From the NCBI GenBank assembly GCA_016787785.1, contig JAEUTO010000010.1, positions 472,711 through 536,710 on the forward strand: a DNA stretch of 64,000 nucleotides, written 5' to 3'. Under the pieces are notes generated by a model. It saw nothing but the letters and a program-made list of their open reading frames with translations. It had not been told where the DNA came from and did not search any database. The position numbers and the translations under genes were made by a program. Below are positions 34,232 to 43,224 of this stretch, piece after piece. This stretch comes from Bacteroidia bacterium. GTDB taxonomy: Bacteria; Bacteroidota; Bacteroidia; B-17B0; Aurantibacillaceae. The number at the start of each line of letters is the position of its first letter. Within the stretch, counting starts at the first letter, position 1.

Positions 34232-34687
34232 ATGGCTGCTGATCATAATTTTACTATCGAACATAGTTTTACCAGTCCATTTAAAAATGTTTATAATGTA
34301 ATACTCGATTTTACAAAATTTGGGCATTTTCATCCTCACATGAAAACAGTTAAGGTTGTTTCTAAAACCCAACCAAATGAAATTGAATATGAGGTGGATG
34401 AAGAACTGCTCTTGCTGGGTTTTATTAAACTCAGGCCAAACTATAAGGCCACAGTTCTTGAGATTGAAAAACATAAACATATAAAATACGTTTCTCAGGT
34501 AAAGAAAAACGTTTACCTCACCATAGATTTTACATTTTCGGAAAACAGAGAAACGGGTATAACAAAAATAATTGAAAAAGCAGATGTTAAAAGTAATCCG
34601 ATCGTAGCTTCTGTTTTTTTAAATTTACTAAAACGATCACATTTACAATTGTTCCAAAATTTTAATTCAACTAAATACACCGCATAA
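34232..34687 (+). CDS. SRPBCC (START-like) family protein
   Basis: The 151-residue soluble protein has the SRPBCC lipid- or ligand-binding pattern, with VYNVILDFTKFGHFHPHMKTVKVV near the start and a long C-terminal helix. It has no enzymatic residues I can point to. It is 12 bases before the DnaJ-like gene and probably co-transcribed with it and the CbpM gene. Confidence 0.78.
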   Translation: MAADHNFTIEHSFTSPFKNVYNVILDFTKFGHFHPHMKTVKVVSKTQPNEIEYEVDEELLLLGFIKLRPNYKATVLEIEKHKHIKYVSQVKKNVYLTIDFTFSENRETGITKIIEKADVKSNPIVASVFLNLLKRSHLQLFQNFNSTKYTA

Positions 34688-34699
34688 TACTTTTAGATA

Positions 34700-35608
34700 A
34701 TGGAATTTATTGATTATTATAAAGTACTGGAGCTAAACAATACAGCTACCGAAGCTGAAATTAAAAAAGCTTATAGAAAATTGGCGCGCAAATACCATCC
34801 GGATCTTAACCCGAACGATGCCAACGCGAAGAAAAAATTTCAACAGATAAATGAAGCAAATGAAGTTTTAAGCGATCCTGAAAAACGAAAAAAATATGAT
34901 CAGTATGGTAAGGATTGGAAACACGCTGATGAATTTAATAATTACCAACGCTCACAAAGTAATAAACAACAAAGCGAGAGATCATCTCAACAATGGGGAG
35001 GAGGAGATTTTTCGGGTGAGGATTTTTCTGATTTCTTTGGATCTATGTTTGGTGGCCAGGGTAATGGAAGACGCAGTCAGACAAAGTTCCGTGGACAGGA
35101 TTTTAACGCTGAATTGCAGTTAAGTTTAAGCGATGTTTTTACAACGCATAAACAAACACTTACTGTAAATGGCAAAAGTATTCGCATAACTATTCCGGCA
35201 GGTGTAGAGAACGGGCAGGTAATAAAAATAGCCGGACATGGAGGCGAAGGTGTGAACGGTGGGCCGAATGGCGACCTGTATATTACGTTTTCGATTGTTA
35301 ACAATACCAAATTTAAACGCGAAGGAAGTAATTTATTTTCGGAGGTGGAGCTGGATCTTTACACGGCGGTTTTAGGCGGTGATATAACAATTGATACGTT
35401 TGATGGAAAAGTTAAATTGCCCGTTAAAGCCGAAACTCAAAACGGAATGAAAGTGAAATTAAAAGGCAAAGGTTTTCCGGTTTATAAACGCGAAGGAGAA
35501 TTTGGAGATTTGTATGTGACTTTTAAAATAAACACGCCAATTAATTTAAGCGAAAAAGAAAAAGAACTATTTAAAGAATTATCAAAGATCAGGAACAATG
35601 GAAATTGA
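34700..35608 (+). CDS. cbpA: DnaJ-like co-chaperone, CbpA type
   Basis: The 302-residue protein has a J domain (residues 5-70) with the catalytic HPD at 33-35, a Gly/Ser/Gln-rich linker (about 85-125) and two beta-barrel substrate-binding domains (about 130-295). No zinc-finger region is present, as expected for CbpA, and not for DnaJ. It stimulates DnaK ATPase and binds unfolded proteins. The stop overlaps the CbpM-like gene by 11 bases. Confidence 0.9.
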   Translation: MEFIDYYKVLELNNTATEAEIKKAYRKLARKYHPDLNPNDANAKKKFQQINEANEVLSDPEKRKKYDQYGKDWKHADEFNNYQRSQSNKQQSERSSQQWGGGDFSGEDFSDFFGSMFGGQGNGRRSQTKFRGQDFNAELQLSLSDVFTTHKQTLTVNGKSIRITIPAGVENGQVIKIAGHGGEGVNGGPNGDLYITFSIVNNTKFKREGSNLFSEVELDLYTAVLGGDITIDTFDGKVKLPVKAETQNGMKVKLKGKGFPVYKREGEFGDLYVTFKINTPINLSEKEKELFKELSKIRNNGN

Positions 35609-35876
35609 GAATTTTATACCGGCAAAATATTTTTGTGAAGTATATAAAGTAGATGCTTCATTTGTAGATTCCCTCAAAGAATATGGCTTGATAACCATTG
35701 TTGTTTATGAAGAGATCGAATATATAGAAAAAGAAAAGCTAAATGAACTTGAAAAAATGATCCGCCTGCATTATGATCTTAATATAAATATGGAGGGAAT
35801 TGAAGCCGTTTCTCATTTATTAAATAAGATCGACACCTTGCAACAAGAGATAAACGCACTTAAAAGCAGGCTATAA
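35598..35876 (+). CDS. cbpM: Chaperone modulator CbpM-like (MerR-fold) protein
   Basis: The 92-residue protein has a MerR-like N-terminal fold ([25 protein letters not shown]) and a C-terminal coiled coil. CbpM binds the J domain of CbpA and inhibits it. The gene overlaps cbpA by 11 bases, as in other species. It overlaps the end of the convergent acpH by six bases. Confidence 0.85.
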   Translation: MEIENFIPAKYFCEVYKVDASFVDSLKEYGLITIVVYEEIEYIEKEKLNELEKMIRLHYDLNINMEGIEAVSHLLNKIDTLQQEINALKSRL

Positions 35877-36437
35877 AAACTCCTTTAGCGCATCATTAAA
35901 AAATACGCTAAAATTTTCTTCTAACGCTCTTTCATTTTCTTTAAATAAGACTACAGATTCGTTAAGCATTACCTCGTGTTTTATCCTGTGTGATAAGTGA
36001 AATAATACACGCTCAATGCCTTCTAAAGAAGAATACTCATAGTATATATTATTCTTTAAAACGTAATCCAAAAAATTAGAGCTGCTTTTTGGTAATAAAT
36101 TTTGGTTTTGAGTGTAGACCTTATACACTTTATCACAAAATTCTTTTAAAGGTTCTGATGAGTAATTACTAAAATTCTTCGCCAGAAGATGGTCGAAATA
36201 AATATCAATTAATATGCCGCTGTAACGTTCATAGCCATTATAAAATAAACGTTTACTTGCTTTAAAGTTAGGATGTGAATCTGTAAATGTATCTATTTTG
36301 CGATGCATGTAAATGCCTTCAATTATCTCGGGTTTGTGATCTTTAAAATCATTCCCACGTAAATGATCAGCAATAAAATTGCCGATCAAAAGATCTCTGT
36401 CATTATTTGACAAGAAAGCATGGGCTAAATAATTCAT
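35871..36437 (-). CDS. acpH: Acyl carrier protein phosphodiesterase (AcpH, DUF479)
   Basis: The 188-residue protein removes the 4'-phosphopantetheine arm from holo-ACP. It starts with MNYLAHAFLS and has GNFIADHLRG (residues 20-29) and HRKIDTFTDSHP (near 49-60), the conserved DUF479 metal-binding motifs with His and Asp residues. Length matches the family. It is divergent from rsmE. Confidence 0.92.
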   Translation of the reverse strand: MNYLAHAFLSNNDRDLLIGNFIADHLRGNDFKDHKPEIIEGIYMHRKIDTFTDSHPNFKASKRLFYNGYERYSGILIDIYFDHLLAKNFSNYSSEPLKEFCDKVYKVYTQNQNLLPKSSSNFLDYVLKNNIYYEYSSLEGIERVLFHLSHRIKHEVMLNESVVLFKENERALEENFSVFFNDALKEFL

Positions 36438-36465
36438 GTAATGCTAAATTACGTATTTTTATAGA

Positions 36466-37161
36466 ATGAATATTTTTATTGCAGCGGTAATAGATAAAAC
36501 AGGCACACTTACTAGCGAAGAAAGCTGGCATTGTGCAAAAGTCTTACGCAGAAAGTCAGGAGATCCCATTCAGTTAATAGATGGCGCTGGAAATTTTTAT
36601 GATGCTGTTTTGGAATTAGTTTCCGATAAAAAATGTACTGCAAGAATACTTTCCGGACCAGTTTTGCAACAAAAACGAAATTATTATTTGCATTTAGCTA
36701 TTGCACCTACCAAGCAGATGGATAGGATAGAGTGGATGATCGAAAAAGCCGTTGAGATCGGCATTGATGAGATCAGTTTTATCAATTGTCATAATTCAGA
36801 AAGGACTATCATTAAAACCGAAAGGATAAATAAGATCGTTGAAAGTGCTGTAAAACAAAGTCTGCAAGCCTACTTACCCAAAGTAAATGAGTTGCTTTCC
36901 TTTAAACATCTTGTTACATCTTCACATGCAGATCAAAGATTTATTGCGCATTGTTTTAATTCAGAAAAAGAAGATCTAAAACAAGTCCATTTTAAAAACA
37001 AAACGAGTTTAGTTTTAATAGGACCAGAAGGTGACTTTTCAAAAGAAGAAGTTGAATTTGCATTAAAGAATAAATTCAAAGCTGTAAGTTTTGGTGAGAA
37101 CCGCCTAAGAACAGAAACAGCCGGACTTTATGTTTGCCAGGCTGCTTCTATTTTATCTTAA
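36466..37161 (+). CDS. rsmE: 16S rRNA (uracil-1498-N3)-methyltransferase
   Basis: RsmE methylates U1498 of 16S rRNA with SAM. The 231-residue protein has an N-terminal PUA-like region (about 1-75) and a C-terminal SPOUT domain with the deep-knot motif LIGPEGDFSKEE and GENRLRTETAGL. Length matches the family. It starts 28 bases from acpH on the other strand and has a weak TATTTTTA box before the ATG. It ends seven bases before the convergent peroxidase gene. Confidence 0.94.
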   Translation: MNIFIAAVIDKTGTLTSEESWHCAKVLRRKSGDPIQLIDGAGNFYDAVLELVSDKKCTARILSGPVLQQKRNYYLHLAIAPTKQMDRIEWMIEKAVEIGIDEISFINCHNSERTIIKTERINKIVESAVKQSLQAYLPKVNELLSFKHLVTSSHADQRFIAHCFNSEKEDLKQVHFKNKTSLVLIGPEGDFSKEEVEFALKNKFKAVSFGENRLRTETAGLYVCQAASILS

Positions 37162-37168
37162 AATTTTA

Positions 37169-37741
37169 TTATAGTAATGAGGTGATCTCTGTGCTTAATG
37201 GGTCAACCTTACTAGGAAAGAATTTAATGATGGTGCCTTTTTCATCAATTAAATACTTACAAAAATTCCAATTTGGCGCGCTATCAGTTACTCCGTTTGC
37301 AGCTTTATTGCATAGCCATTTATATAAGGGATTTGCATCTGCACCAGTAACGCTAATTTTATCCATCATTTGAAAAGATACGCCGTAATTTTTTGTACAA
37401 AAACTTTTTATTTCTGTAGCTGAACCTGGCTCTTGTTTACCAAAATTATTTGCCGGAAACCCTATTAAAACCACTTTGCTGCCATATTGCTTATGTAACT
37501 CCTGTAAATTCTTATATTGAGGTGTATAACCGCATTCGCTGGCAACATTTACTAAAAGCATTTTTTTGCCTTTAAATTTTTCTAAAGTTATTTCTTCACC
37601 ATCAATGGTCTTTAATTTAAAGTCGTAAATTGTTGGTAAAGGTTGTTTAGTTGTTCCTTTATTTGTTGTACCTGCCCAAAACAGAGCAACAACAGCAATA
37701 ACTAAAAACAAACCGCTGATCTTTAAAATTGAATTTTTCAT
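37169..37741 (-). CDS. Glutathione/thioredoxin peroxidase family protein, membrane-anchored
   Basis: The 190-residue protein has an N-terminal hydrophobic anchor (about 7-23) and a periplasm-facing peroxidase domain. The peroxidatic Cys is Cys70 (ASECGYT), the resolving Cys of thioredoxin-type enzymes is Cys115 (SFCTKNYG), and the tetrad Trp is near residue 158 (NWNF). The tetrad Gln of FPCNQFG is Asn99 here (FPANNFG), a change I also recall from other Bacteroidota. It reduces peroxides, probably with thioredoxin. It lies 18 bases after carB on the same strand. Confidence 0.86.
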   Translation of the reverse strand: MKNSILKISGLFLVIAVVALFWAGTTNKGTTKQPLPTIYDFKLKTIDGEEITLEKFKGKKMLLVNVASECGYTPQYKNLQELHKQYGSKVVLIGFPANNFGKQEPGSATEIKSFCTKNYGVSFQMMDKISVTGADANPLYKWLCNKAANGVTDSAPNWNFCKYLIDEKGTIIKFFPSKVDPLSTEITSLL

Positions 37742-37759
37742 GGTATTAATTGGGTTAAT

Positions 37760-40573
37760 TTATTTACTAAGGTACAAATTTCTTTCACTATAAATGTTTT
37801 GGAAATACTCGTCATACAGGTCATCTATAAAATAGATCGCTTCCCCGGTACTCTTCATTTCCGGCCCAAGCTCTTTCTGTATCTCAGGGAATTTCTCATA
37901 ACTAAACACCGGTACTTTAATGGCATAACCTTTTTGGTAAGGTGTAAATTTAAAGTCTTTTAATTTTGCTCCTAACATTACTTTGGTTGCATAATTTACA
38001 TACGGCTCGCGATACGCTTTTGCTATGAAAGGTACAGTACGGCTGGCACGTGGATTAGCTTCGATGATATAAACTACTTCATCTTTTATAGCAAACTGGA
38101 TATTTAATAAGCCAACTGTTTTTAATGCCAGTGCAATTTTGCGCGTATGATCTTCGATCTGTTTAATAACATTTGGGCTAAGATCGAACGGAGGAAGAAC
38201 CGCGTAACTATCGCCGCTATGGATGCCCGCAGGCTCTATGTGTTCCATAATGCCAATAATGTATACATCGTTACCGTCACAAATGGAATCTGATTCTGCT
38301 TCAATGGCGCCTTCTAAAAAGTGATCTAGCAAAACTTTATTGTCAGGGAGATCGTTCAACAATTTTACAACATGTTGTTCTAACTCTTCCTCATTGATAA
38401 CGATCTTCATACTTTGCCCGCCCAATACGTAACTTGGACGAACCAATAGCGGGAAGCCCAGTTCTTTTGCAAGTTCAAGCCCTTCTTCCGCATCTTTAAT
38501 AACACCAAATTTTGGGTAAGGTATATTGTTATCTTTTAAAAGATTAGAAAAACTTCCTCTGTCTTCGGCAAGATCTAATGATTTAAAATCAGTTCCAATT
38601 ATTTTAATGCCGTAACGTTCTAATTTTTCTGCAAGTTTTAAAGCTGTTTGTCCGCCTAATTGCACAATAACGCCTTCCGGTTTTTCGTGTAAGATAATAT
38701 CATAAATATGCTCCCAGAAAACAGGTTCAAAATATAATTTATCGGCAGTGCTAAAATCTGTACTAACGGTTTCGGGGTTGCAGTTTATCATAATGGTTTC
38801 GTAACCCATTTCTTTTGCTGCCAATACACCATGCACACAACTGTAATCAAACTCAATACCCTGGCCAATGCGGTTTGGGCCGCTACCGAGTATCACCACT
38901 TTCTTTTTATCAGTGCTTATACTTTCATTCTCATCTTCAAAAGTAGAGTAGTAGTAAGGTGTTTTGGCTTCAAATTCGGCTGCGCATGTATCCACTAATT
39001 TAAACACCCGTTTTATTCCCAAACTATCACGTTTAGTAAATACTTCGCTTTCAAAACATTTTAAAAGATGCGCAATTTGCCTGTCGGCATAACCTTTTTG
39101 TTTTGCCTCGTATAAAAGGTCTTTTGATAAAGTGCCAATATTAAATTTAGAGATCTCGTTCTCAAGTGCGATCATTTCTTCGATCTGCCCTAAGAACCAC
39201 ATGTCTATCTTGGTTAATTTTTGAATGGTTTTTATGGAGATACCAATTTTCATGGCATCATAGATCATGAATAAGCGGTTCCAACTTGGACGTTCCAGGG
39301 CATTCAATAATTCCTGCTGGTTGGTTATTTCTTTTCCATCAGCACCTAATCCATTACGTTTTATCTCTAAACTCTGACAAGCTTTTTGTAATGCCTCCTG
39401 AAAACTACGTCCAATGCCCATTACCTCGCCAACCGACTTCATCTGAAAACCCAGTTCGCGGTTACAGCCTTTAAATTTATCAAAATTCCAACGTGGAATT
39501 TTTACAATAACATAATCTAGAGTTGGTTCGAAATAGGCAGATGTTGATTTTGTAATTTGATTGATCAATTCATCCAAACGGTAGCCAATAGCTAATTTAC
39601 TTGCTATACGCGCAATTGGATAGCCGGTTGCTTTACTTGCCAATGCAGAAGAACGCGACACACGCGGGTTAATTTCAATAGCAATAATATCTTCCTTGTC
39701 ATCGTTACTAACTGCAAACTGCACGTTACAACCGCCGGCAAAATTTCCAATACTGCGCATCATTTTAATGGCCATGGTACGCATGCGTTGATAAGTGCTG
39801 TCGCTCAATGTCATTGCCGGTGCAACAGTTATACTATCGCCTGTATGCACACCCATTGGATCAAAATTCTCTATCGAACAAATAATTGCAACGTTATCGT
39901 TGGCATCACGCAGTAATTCTAATTCAAATTCTTTCCAGCCTAAAACAGCTTTATCTATCAATACCTCATGAATGGGCGATGTTTGCAAGCCTCTGTTCAA
40001 TAAAGCGTCAAAATTTTCTTTTTCATAAACAACTGATCCGCCACTGCCACCAAGAGTAAACGATGGGCGGATAACCAATGGAAAACCAAATTCCTGTGCT
40101 ACGTTTTTTCCTTCTAAGAACGATTTGGCAATTTTACTTGGTGCCATTGCAACACCAATTTCATTCATGCGAATACGAAACAGATCACGGTCTTCTGTAA
40201 CTTTTATCGCATCAATATCCACACCAATCATGCGCACATTGTATTTTTTCCAAATACCAAGGTCCTCACATTTTAATGCAAGATTTAACGCGGTTTGTCC
40301 ACCCATGGTTGGTAACACAGCATCTATTTTGTGCGCTTCCAGTATTTTGATGATTGATTTTACTTCAAGTGGCAACAAATAAATATTATCCGCAGTAACC
40401 TTGTCTGTCATAATAGTGGCAGGGTTGGAGTTGATCAGAGTAACCTCAATCCCTTCTTCACGAAGACTTTTTGCAGATTGGGAACCTGAATAATCAAACT
40501 CGCAGGCTTGTCCGATAATAATTGGGCCGGAGCCTATAATTAGAACAGATTTTATGGATATATCTTTTGGCAT
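37760..40573 (-). CDS. carB: Carbamoyl-phosphate synthase large subunit, short form
   Basis: CarB makes carbamoyl phosphate from bicarbonate, ATP and ammonia supplied by CarA, for arginine and pyrimidines. The 937-residue protein has two ATP-grasp halves, each with a GSGPIIIGQ or GSGPNRIGQG Gly-rich start, PSFTLGG and PSYVLGG loops, and E-x-N-P-R metal-binding motifs (IEINPRVSR and IEANPRASR). It ends right after KEL/MKSTG, so the about 130-residue C-terminal MGS-like allosteric domain of E. coli CarB is missing. Start ATG 40573 has a TATCTTTG box 45 bases upstream. carA is not in the window. Confidence 0.94.
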   Translation of the reverse strand: MPKDISIKSVLIIGSGPIIIGQACEFDYSGSQSAKSLREEGIEVTLINSNPATIMTDKVTADNIYLLPLEVKSIIKILEAHKIDAVLPTMGGQTALNLALKCEDLGIWKKYNVRMIGVDIDAIKVTEDRDLFRIRMNEIGVAMAPSKIAKSFLEGKNVAQEFGFPLVIRPSFTLGGSGGSVVYEKENFDALLNRGLQTSPIHEVLIDKAVLGWKEFELELLRDANDNVAIICSIENFDPMGVHTGDSITVAPAMTLSDSTYQRMRTMAIKMMRSIGNFAGGCNVQFAVSNDDKEDIIAIEINPRVSRSSALASKATGYPIARIASKLAIGYRLDELINQITKSTSAYFEPTLDYVIVKIPRWNFDKFKGCNRELGFQMKSVGEVMGIGRSFQEALQKACQSLEIKRNGLGADGKEITNQQELLNALERPSWNRLFMIYDAMKIGISIKTIQKLTKIDMWFLGQIEEMIALENEISKFNIGTLSKDLLYEAKQKGYADRQIAHLLKCFESEVFTKRDSLGIKRVFKLVDTCAAEFEAKTPYYYSTFEDENESISTDKKKVVILGSGPNRIGQGIEFDYSCVHGVLAAKEMGYETIMINCNPETVSTDFSTADKLYFEPVFWEHIYDIILHEKPEGVIVQLGGQTALKLAEKLERYGIKIIGTDFKSLDLAEDRGSFSNLLKDNNIPYPKFGVIKDAEEGLELAKELGFPLLVRPSYVLGGQSMKIVINEEELEQHVVKLLNDLPDNKVLLDHFLEGAIEAESDSICDGNDVYIIGIMEHIEPAGIHSGDSYAVLPPFDLSPNVIKQIEDHTRKIALALKTVGLLNIQFAIKDEVVYIIEANPRASRTVPFIAKAYREPYVNYATKVMLGAKLKDFKFTPYQKGYAIKVPVFSYEKFPEIQKELGPEMKSTGEAIYFIDDLYDEYFQNIYSERNLYLSK

Positions 40574-40618
40574 AAGGAGAAAAACTTACTTTTTTTTATT
40601 TTTTAGTTCAAATTCCTG

Positions 40619-40626
40619 CAAAGATA
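40619..40626 (-). promoter_or_regulatory. Bacteroidota -7 promoter box for carB
   Basis: On the minus strand this reads TATCTTTG, a TAnnTTTG match, 45 bases upstream of the carB ATG, so this transcript has an ordinary leader. Confidence 0.45.
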
Positions 40627-40672
40627 ATACAGAGATGGAGTTGTTAAAAGAAAGATATTGACGAGATATCAA

Positions 40673-40702
40673 TAAAAAACCCGAAACTTTTAGGTTTCGG
40701 GG
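40673..40702 (-). terminator. Rho-independent terminator of the RRM gene
   Basis: CCCGAAAC (40680-40687) pairs with GTTTCGGG (40694-40701) around a six-base loop, and on the minus strand a T-run follows. It lies downstream of the RRM gene and upstream of carB, so the two are separate transcripts. Confidence 0.88.
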
Positions 40703-40747
40703 TAAGGGCTTAAGGATAAACAATATCCTTATTTTTTAATATAAATG

Positions 40748-41026
40748 TTACTCTGCAGAGTTAGTTGGCTGGCTGTCTGTTTCTCGTTTGCCTTTTGCCT
40801 CAGCAACAACAATGTCGCGGTCGTGGTGATTTGTTCCATTTAAAGCTGCAATTGCCGCATTGGCTTCATTATCATTTGGCATTTCAACAAAACCATAGCC
40901 TTTACTACGACGTGTCTCTTTATCCTTAATGATCCTTACACTGGTTACCTCACCATATTGCGCGAATAATTCGGTTAGAGATTGTTCTCTAACTTTAAAG
41001 CTGATGTTGCTAACAAAAATGTTCAT
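40748..41026 (-). CDS. Small RNA-binding protein with one RRM
   Basis: The 92-residue protein has a single RNA recognition motif with RNP2 IFVSNI at residues 3-8 and RNP1 KGYGFVEM at residues 42-49, then a short Lys/Ser/Asn tail. Such glycine-poor bacterial RRM proteins bind single-stranded RNA and are often cold-regulated in cyanobacteria; the Bacteroidota role is unknown. It is monocistronic, since it has its own terminator. Confidence 0.9.
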   Translation of the reverse strand: MNIFVSNISFKVREQSLTELFAQYGEVTSVRIIKDKETRRSKGYGFVEMPNDNEANAAIAALNGTNHHDRDIVVAEAKGKRETDSQPTNSAE

Positions 41027-41099
41027 AATAATTTAATCTTGTAATTTGTATTATAAAGGTAATTAAAATAACTAAATCTCCAAATATTTGTTAAATTTT

Positions 41100-41732
41100 T
41101 TATTTTTCAGTGTTTACAGGGCCTAAGGCCTCTAAAATGACATCTTTTATGGTCAAATAAGTGTCATTATAGGCAGTTTTTTTGACCTCAATTTCAGAAA
41201 ACCAAACTGCTGCATCTATATTTTCTTCTCTTTGTGGAATAAGTTCCCCACTATGATCAGTGCTCATGTAATACCAATAAGTTTGTTTTAAAGCAAAACC
41301 GGTTTTGTATTGGTAAAAGTGAAATGTGGAAGATAGCTGTTTTACGATCTTTAAATTTGTTACGGCACATTCTTCTTCACATTCTCTTAACGCTGCATTT
41401 TCTATCGTTTCTCCTGAATCTAATTTTCCTTTTGGAAGATCCCATTTCCCCAATCTGTGGATAAATAAAAAGCGTTTACCTTTTTCAATGAATCCACCTG
41501 CCGCTTCAATATAAAAAAAAGAAGTTTTAAAAAAATTCAAAGCCTCTTCAAAACTATAATTTAAAATTGCGATAGAATTTAAATCAGTTTTTTGAAGGAA
41601 ATTAGTAATAATAATTTTTAACGTTTGTAGATTTTCAGGACTGTAAATCTTAATTGTTTGATTTTGCGAAGATTGACTTTGCGTTTGTCCAAATTCAATA
41701 AACTTATTATTATAATATATTTTTTTGTTCAT
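41100..41732 (-). CDS. Nudix hydrolase
   Basis: The 210-residue protein has about 70 N-terminal residues of unknown fold, then a Nudix domain (about 72-195). The Nudix box GKLDSGETIENAALRECEEEC keeps the catalytic REXXEE core but the usual glycine after EE is replaced by Cys-Ala. Substrate cannot be predicted, though (d)NTP, diadenosine polyphosphate or ADP-ribose are possible. I prefer ATG 41732 over a start at 41759, which would overlap the pyrE promoter. Confidence 0.82.
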   Translation of the reverse strand: MNKKIYYNNKFIEFGQTQSQSSQNQTIKIYSPENLQTLKIIITNFLQKTDLNSIAILNYSFEEALNFFKTSFFYIEAAGGFIEKGKRFLFIHRLGKWDLPKGKLDSGETIENAALRECEEECAVTNLKIVKQLSSTFHFYQYKTGFALKQTYWYYMSTDHSGELIPQREENIDAAVWFSEIEVKKTAYNDTYLTIKDVILEALGPVNTEK

Positions 41733-41763
41733 AAAAAAGTGTGTTAAACTATAAAACAAAATC

Positions 41764-41771
41764 TAAATTTG
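41764..41771 (+). promoter_or_regulatory. Bacteroidota -7 promoter box for pyrE
   Basis: TAAATTTG matches TAnnTTTG and lies four bases before ATG 41776. Confidence 0.45.
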
Positions 41772-41775
41772 CGAG

Positions 41776-42429
41776 ATGACTTCGTTTGATAACCCAGCGT
41801 CTAAAGTTGCTGAATTTTTATTACAAATAAAAGCTGTTAAGCTTCAACCCGAAAAACCGTTTACCTGGGCCAGTGGAATTAAATCTCCTATTTATTGCGA
41901 TAACCGCAAAACCCTTTCATATCCGCAGATCCGAACTTTTATTCGCCAAACATTTGTTGACACGATCAATAAACATTTTGCAAAGCCTGATGTAATTGCA
42001 GGTGTTGCTACTGGAGGGATTGCTATAGGTGCTTTAATTGCACAGGAAATGGGATTGCCTTTTGTATATGTTAGAAGTGAAGCGAAAAAGCATGGTCTTA
42101 CAAATCTTATTGAAGGTGATGTTGAAAGTGGACAAAATGTAGTTGTAATCGAAGATCTTATTAGCACCGGCGGAAGCAGCTTAAAGGCTGTGGAAGCATT
42201 ACGCGAAAAAGGATGCACCGTTAAAGGTATGGCTGCTATTTTTACCTATGGTTTTGATGAAGCAGAACAAAGCTTTAAAAAAGCAAAATGTAATTTAAAG
42301 ACCTTAACAGATTATAATACCTTAATTAATACAGCTTTAACTAAAGAGTATATTACAGATAAAGATATGGCAAGCTTAAAACAATGGCGCGCAAATCCTG
42401 CAGGTTGGGCACAAACTTTGGTAAAATAA
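41776..42429 (+). CDS. pyrE: Orotate phosphoribosyltransferase
   Basis: PyrE joins orotate and PRPP to give orotidine 5'-phosphate in pyrimidine synthesis. The 217-residue protein has the PRPP-binding motif VVVIEDLISTGGSS near residues 121-134 and the flexible-loop region KKHGLTNLIEG. Length is normal. It has its own short-leader promoter and a terminator. Other pyrimidine genes here are only carB. Confidence 0.94.
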   Translation: MTSFDNPASKVAEFLLQIKAVKLQPEKPFTWASGIKSPIYCDNRKTLSYPQIRTFIRQTFVDTINKHFAKPDVIAGVATGGIAIGALIAQEMGLPFVYVRSEAKKHGLTNLIEGDVESGQNVVVIEDLISTGGSSLKAVEALREKGCTVKGMAAIFTYGFDEAEQSFKKAKCNLKTLTDYNTLINTALTKEYITDKDMASLKQWRANPAGWAQTLVK

Positions 42430-42456
42430 AATAAAAGTATTTTTACATAATTTATT

Positions 42457-42490
42457 AATGCATACTTTTAAGTATGCATTTTTAATTTAA
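42457..42490 (+). terminator. Rho-independent terminator of pyrE
   Basis: AATGCATACTT (42457-42467) and AAGTATGCATT (42470-42480) form an 11-bp stem with a two-base loop, followed by T-rich sequence. The stem is not GC-rich, but it is perfect. Confidence 0.75.
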
Positions 42491-42499
42491 AAGTATAAC

Positions 42500-43216
42500 A
42501 TGAAAAAGTCAATCTTAATTTTAGCAGTATTGGTTTTGGGAATTAAACCAGCGATCGGTCAAATGGCCGACACCAGAAAGGCATTTATTGAAGCAACCGG
42601 ATCGAGTGAAACAGAAATTGTGCCCGACGAGATATACATTACTATAACGCTACAGGAAAGGCAGGATGGAAAGGATAAACTAACCATTGAAAAGCAGGAA
42701 GATGATCTGAAACAAAATTTAAAGGAAATTGGAATAGATATCTCTAACCTTTCTTTAAATACGGCCAATGCTGATTTTAGAAAAATAAAATCATTTAAAA
42801 AAGATGTGGTTACTTCTAAGTCATACGTTCTAAAGGTTGGTAATGCCGATATGGTTACAAAAGTTTACGAGCGTTTGGATAAAATAAATGCACACGATGC
42901 GTATATTTCTAAATTAAATCACACCAAAATATTAGAGTTTACAAAAGAGAACAGGATAAAAGCCATTAAGGCTGCAAAAGATAAAGTTGATTATTTGGCA
43001 GCGGCAGTTGGTAACCAACTTGGTGCGCCGCTTCAAATAACTGAAACTTTAAATTCGGTTGAGAATAATCCGAACGGGTATTATTACAATGGTAGAATGT
43101 CAAACGCTGTTCAGAGTTATGGAGGAATGGAAAATTCGGAATCTGTTGGCGATGAGATATCTTTCAAAAAAATTAAAATTAAAGCCAGCTTTTTGGTTAA
43201 GTACGAAATTAAATAA
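42500..43216 (+). CDS. SIMPL domain (DUF541) periplasmic protein
   Basis: The 238-residue protein has a signal peptide (residues 1-20, cleaved before QMADT) and one SIMPL domain, with KAFIEATGSSETEIVPDEIYITITLQE as the first strand-helix unit and NRIKAIKAAKDKVDYLAAAVG near the end. SIMPL proteins are periplasmic or outer-membrane proteins often called YggE, with links to oxidative-stress tolerance; the activity is unknown. Confidence 0.88.
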   Translation: MKKSILILAVLVLGIKPAIGQMADTRKAFIEATGSSETEIVPDEIYITITLQERQDGKDKLTIEKQEDDLKQNLKEIGIDISNLSLNTANADFRKIKSFKKDVVTSKSYVLKVGNADMVTKVYERLDKINAHDAYISKLNHTKILEFTKENRIKAIKAAKDKVDYLAAAVGNQLGAPLQITETLNSVENNPNGYYYNGRMSNAVQSYGGMENSESVGDEISFKKIKIKASFLVKYEIK

Positions 43217-43224
43217 TATTATTT

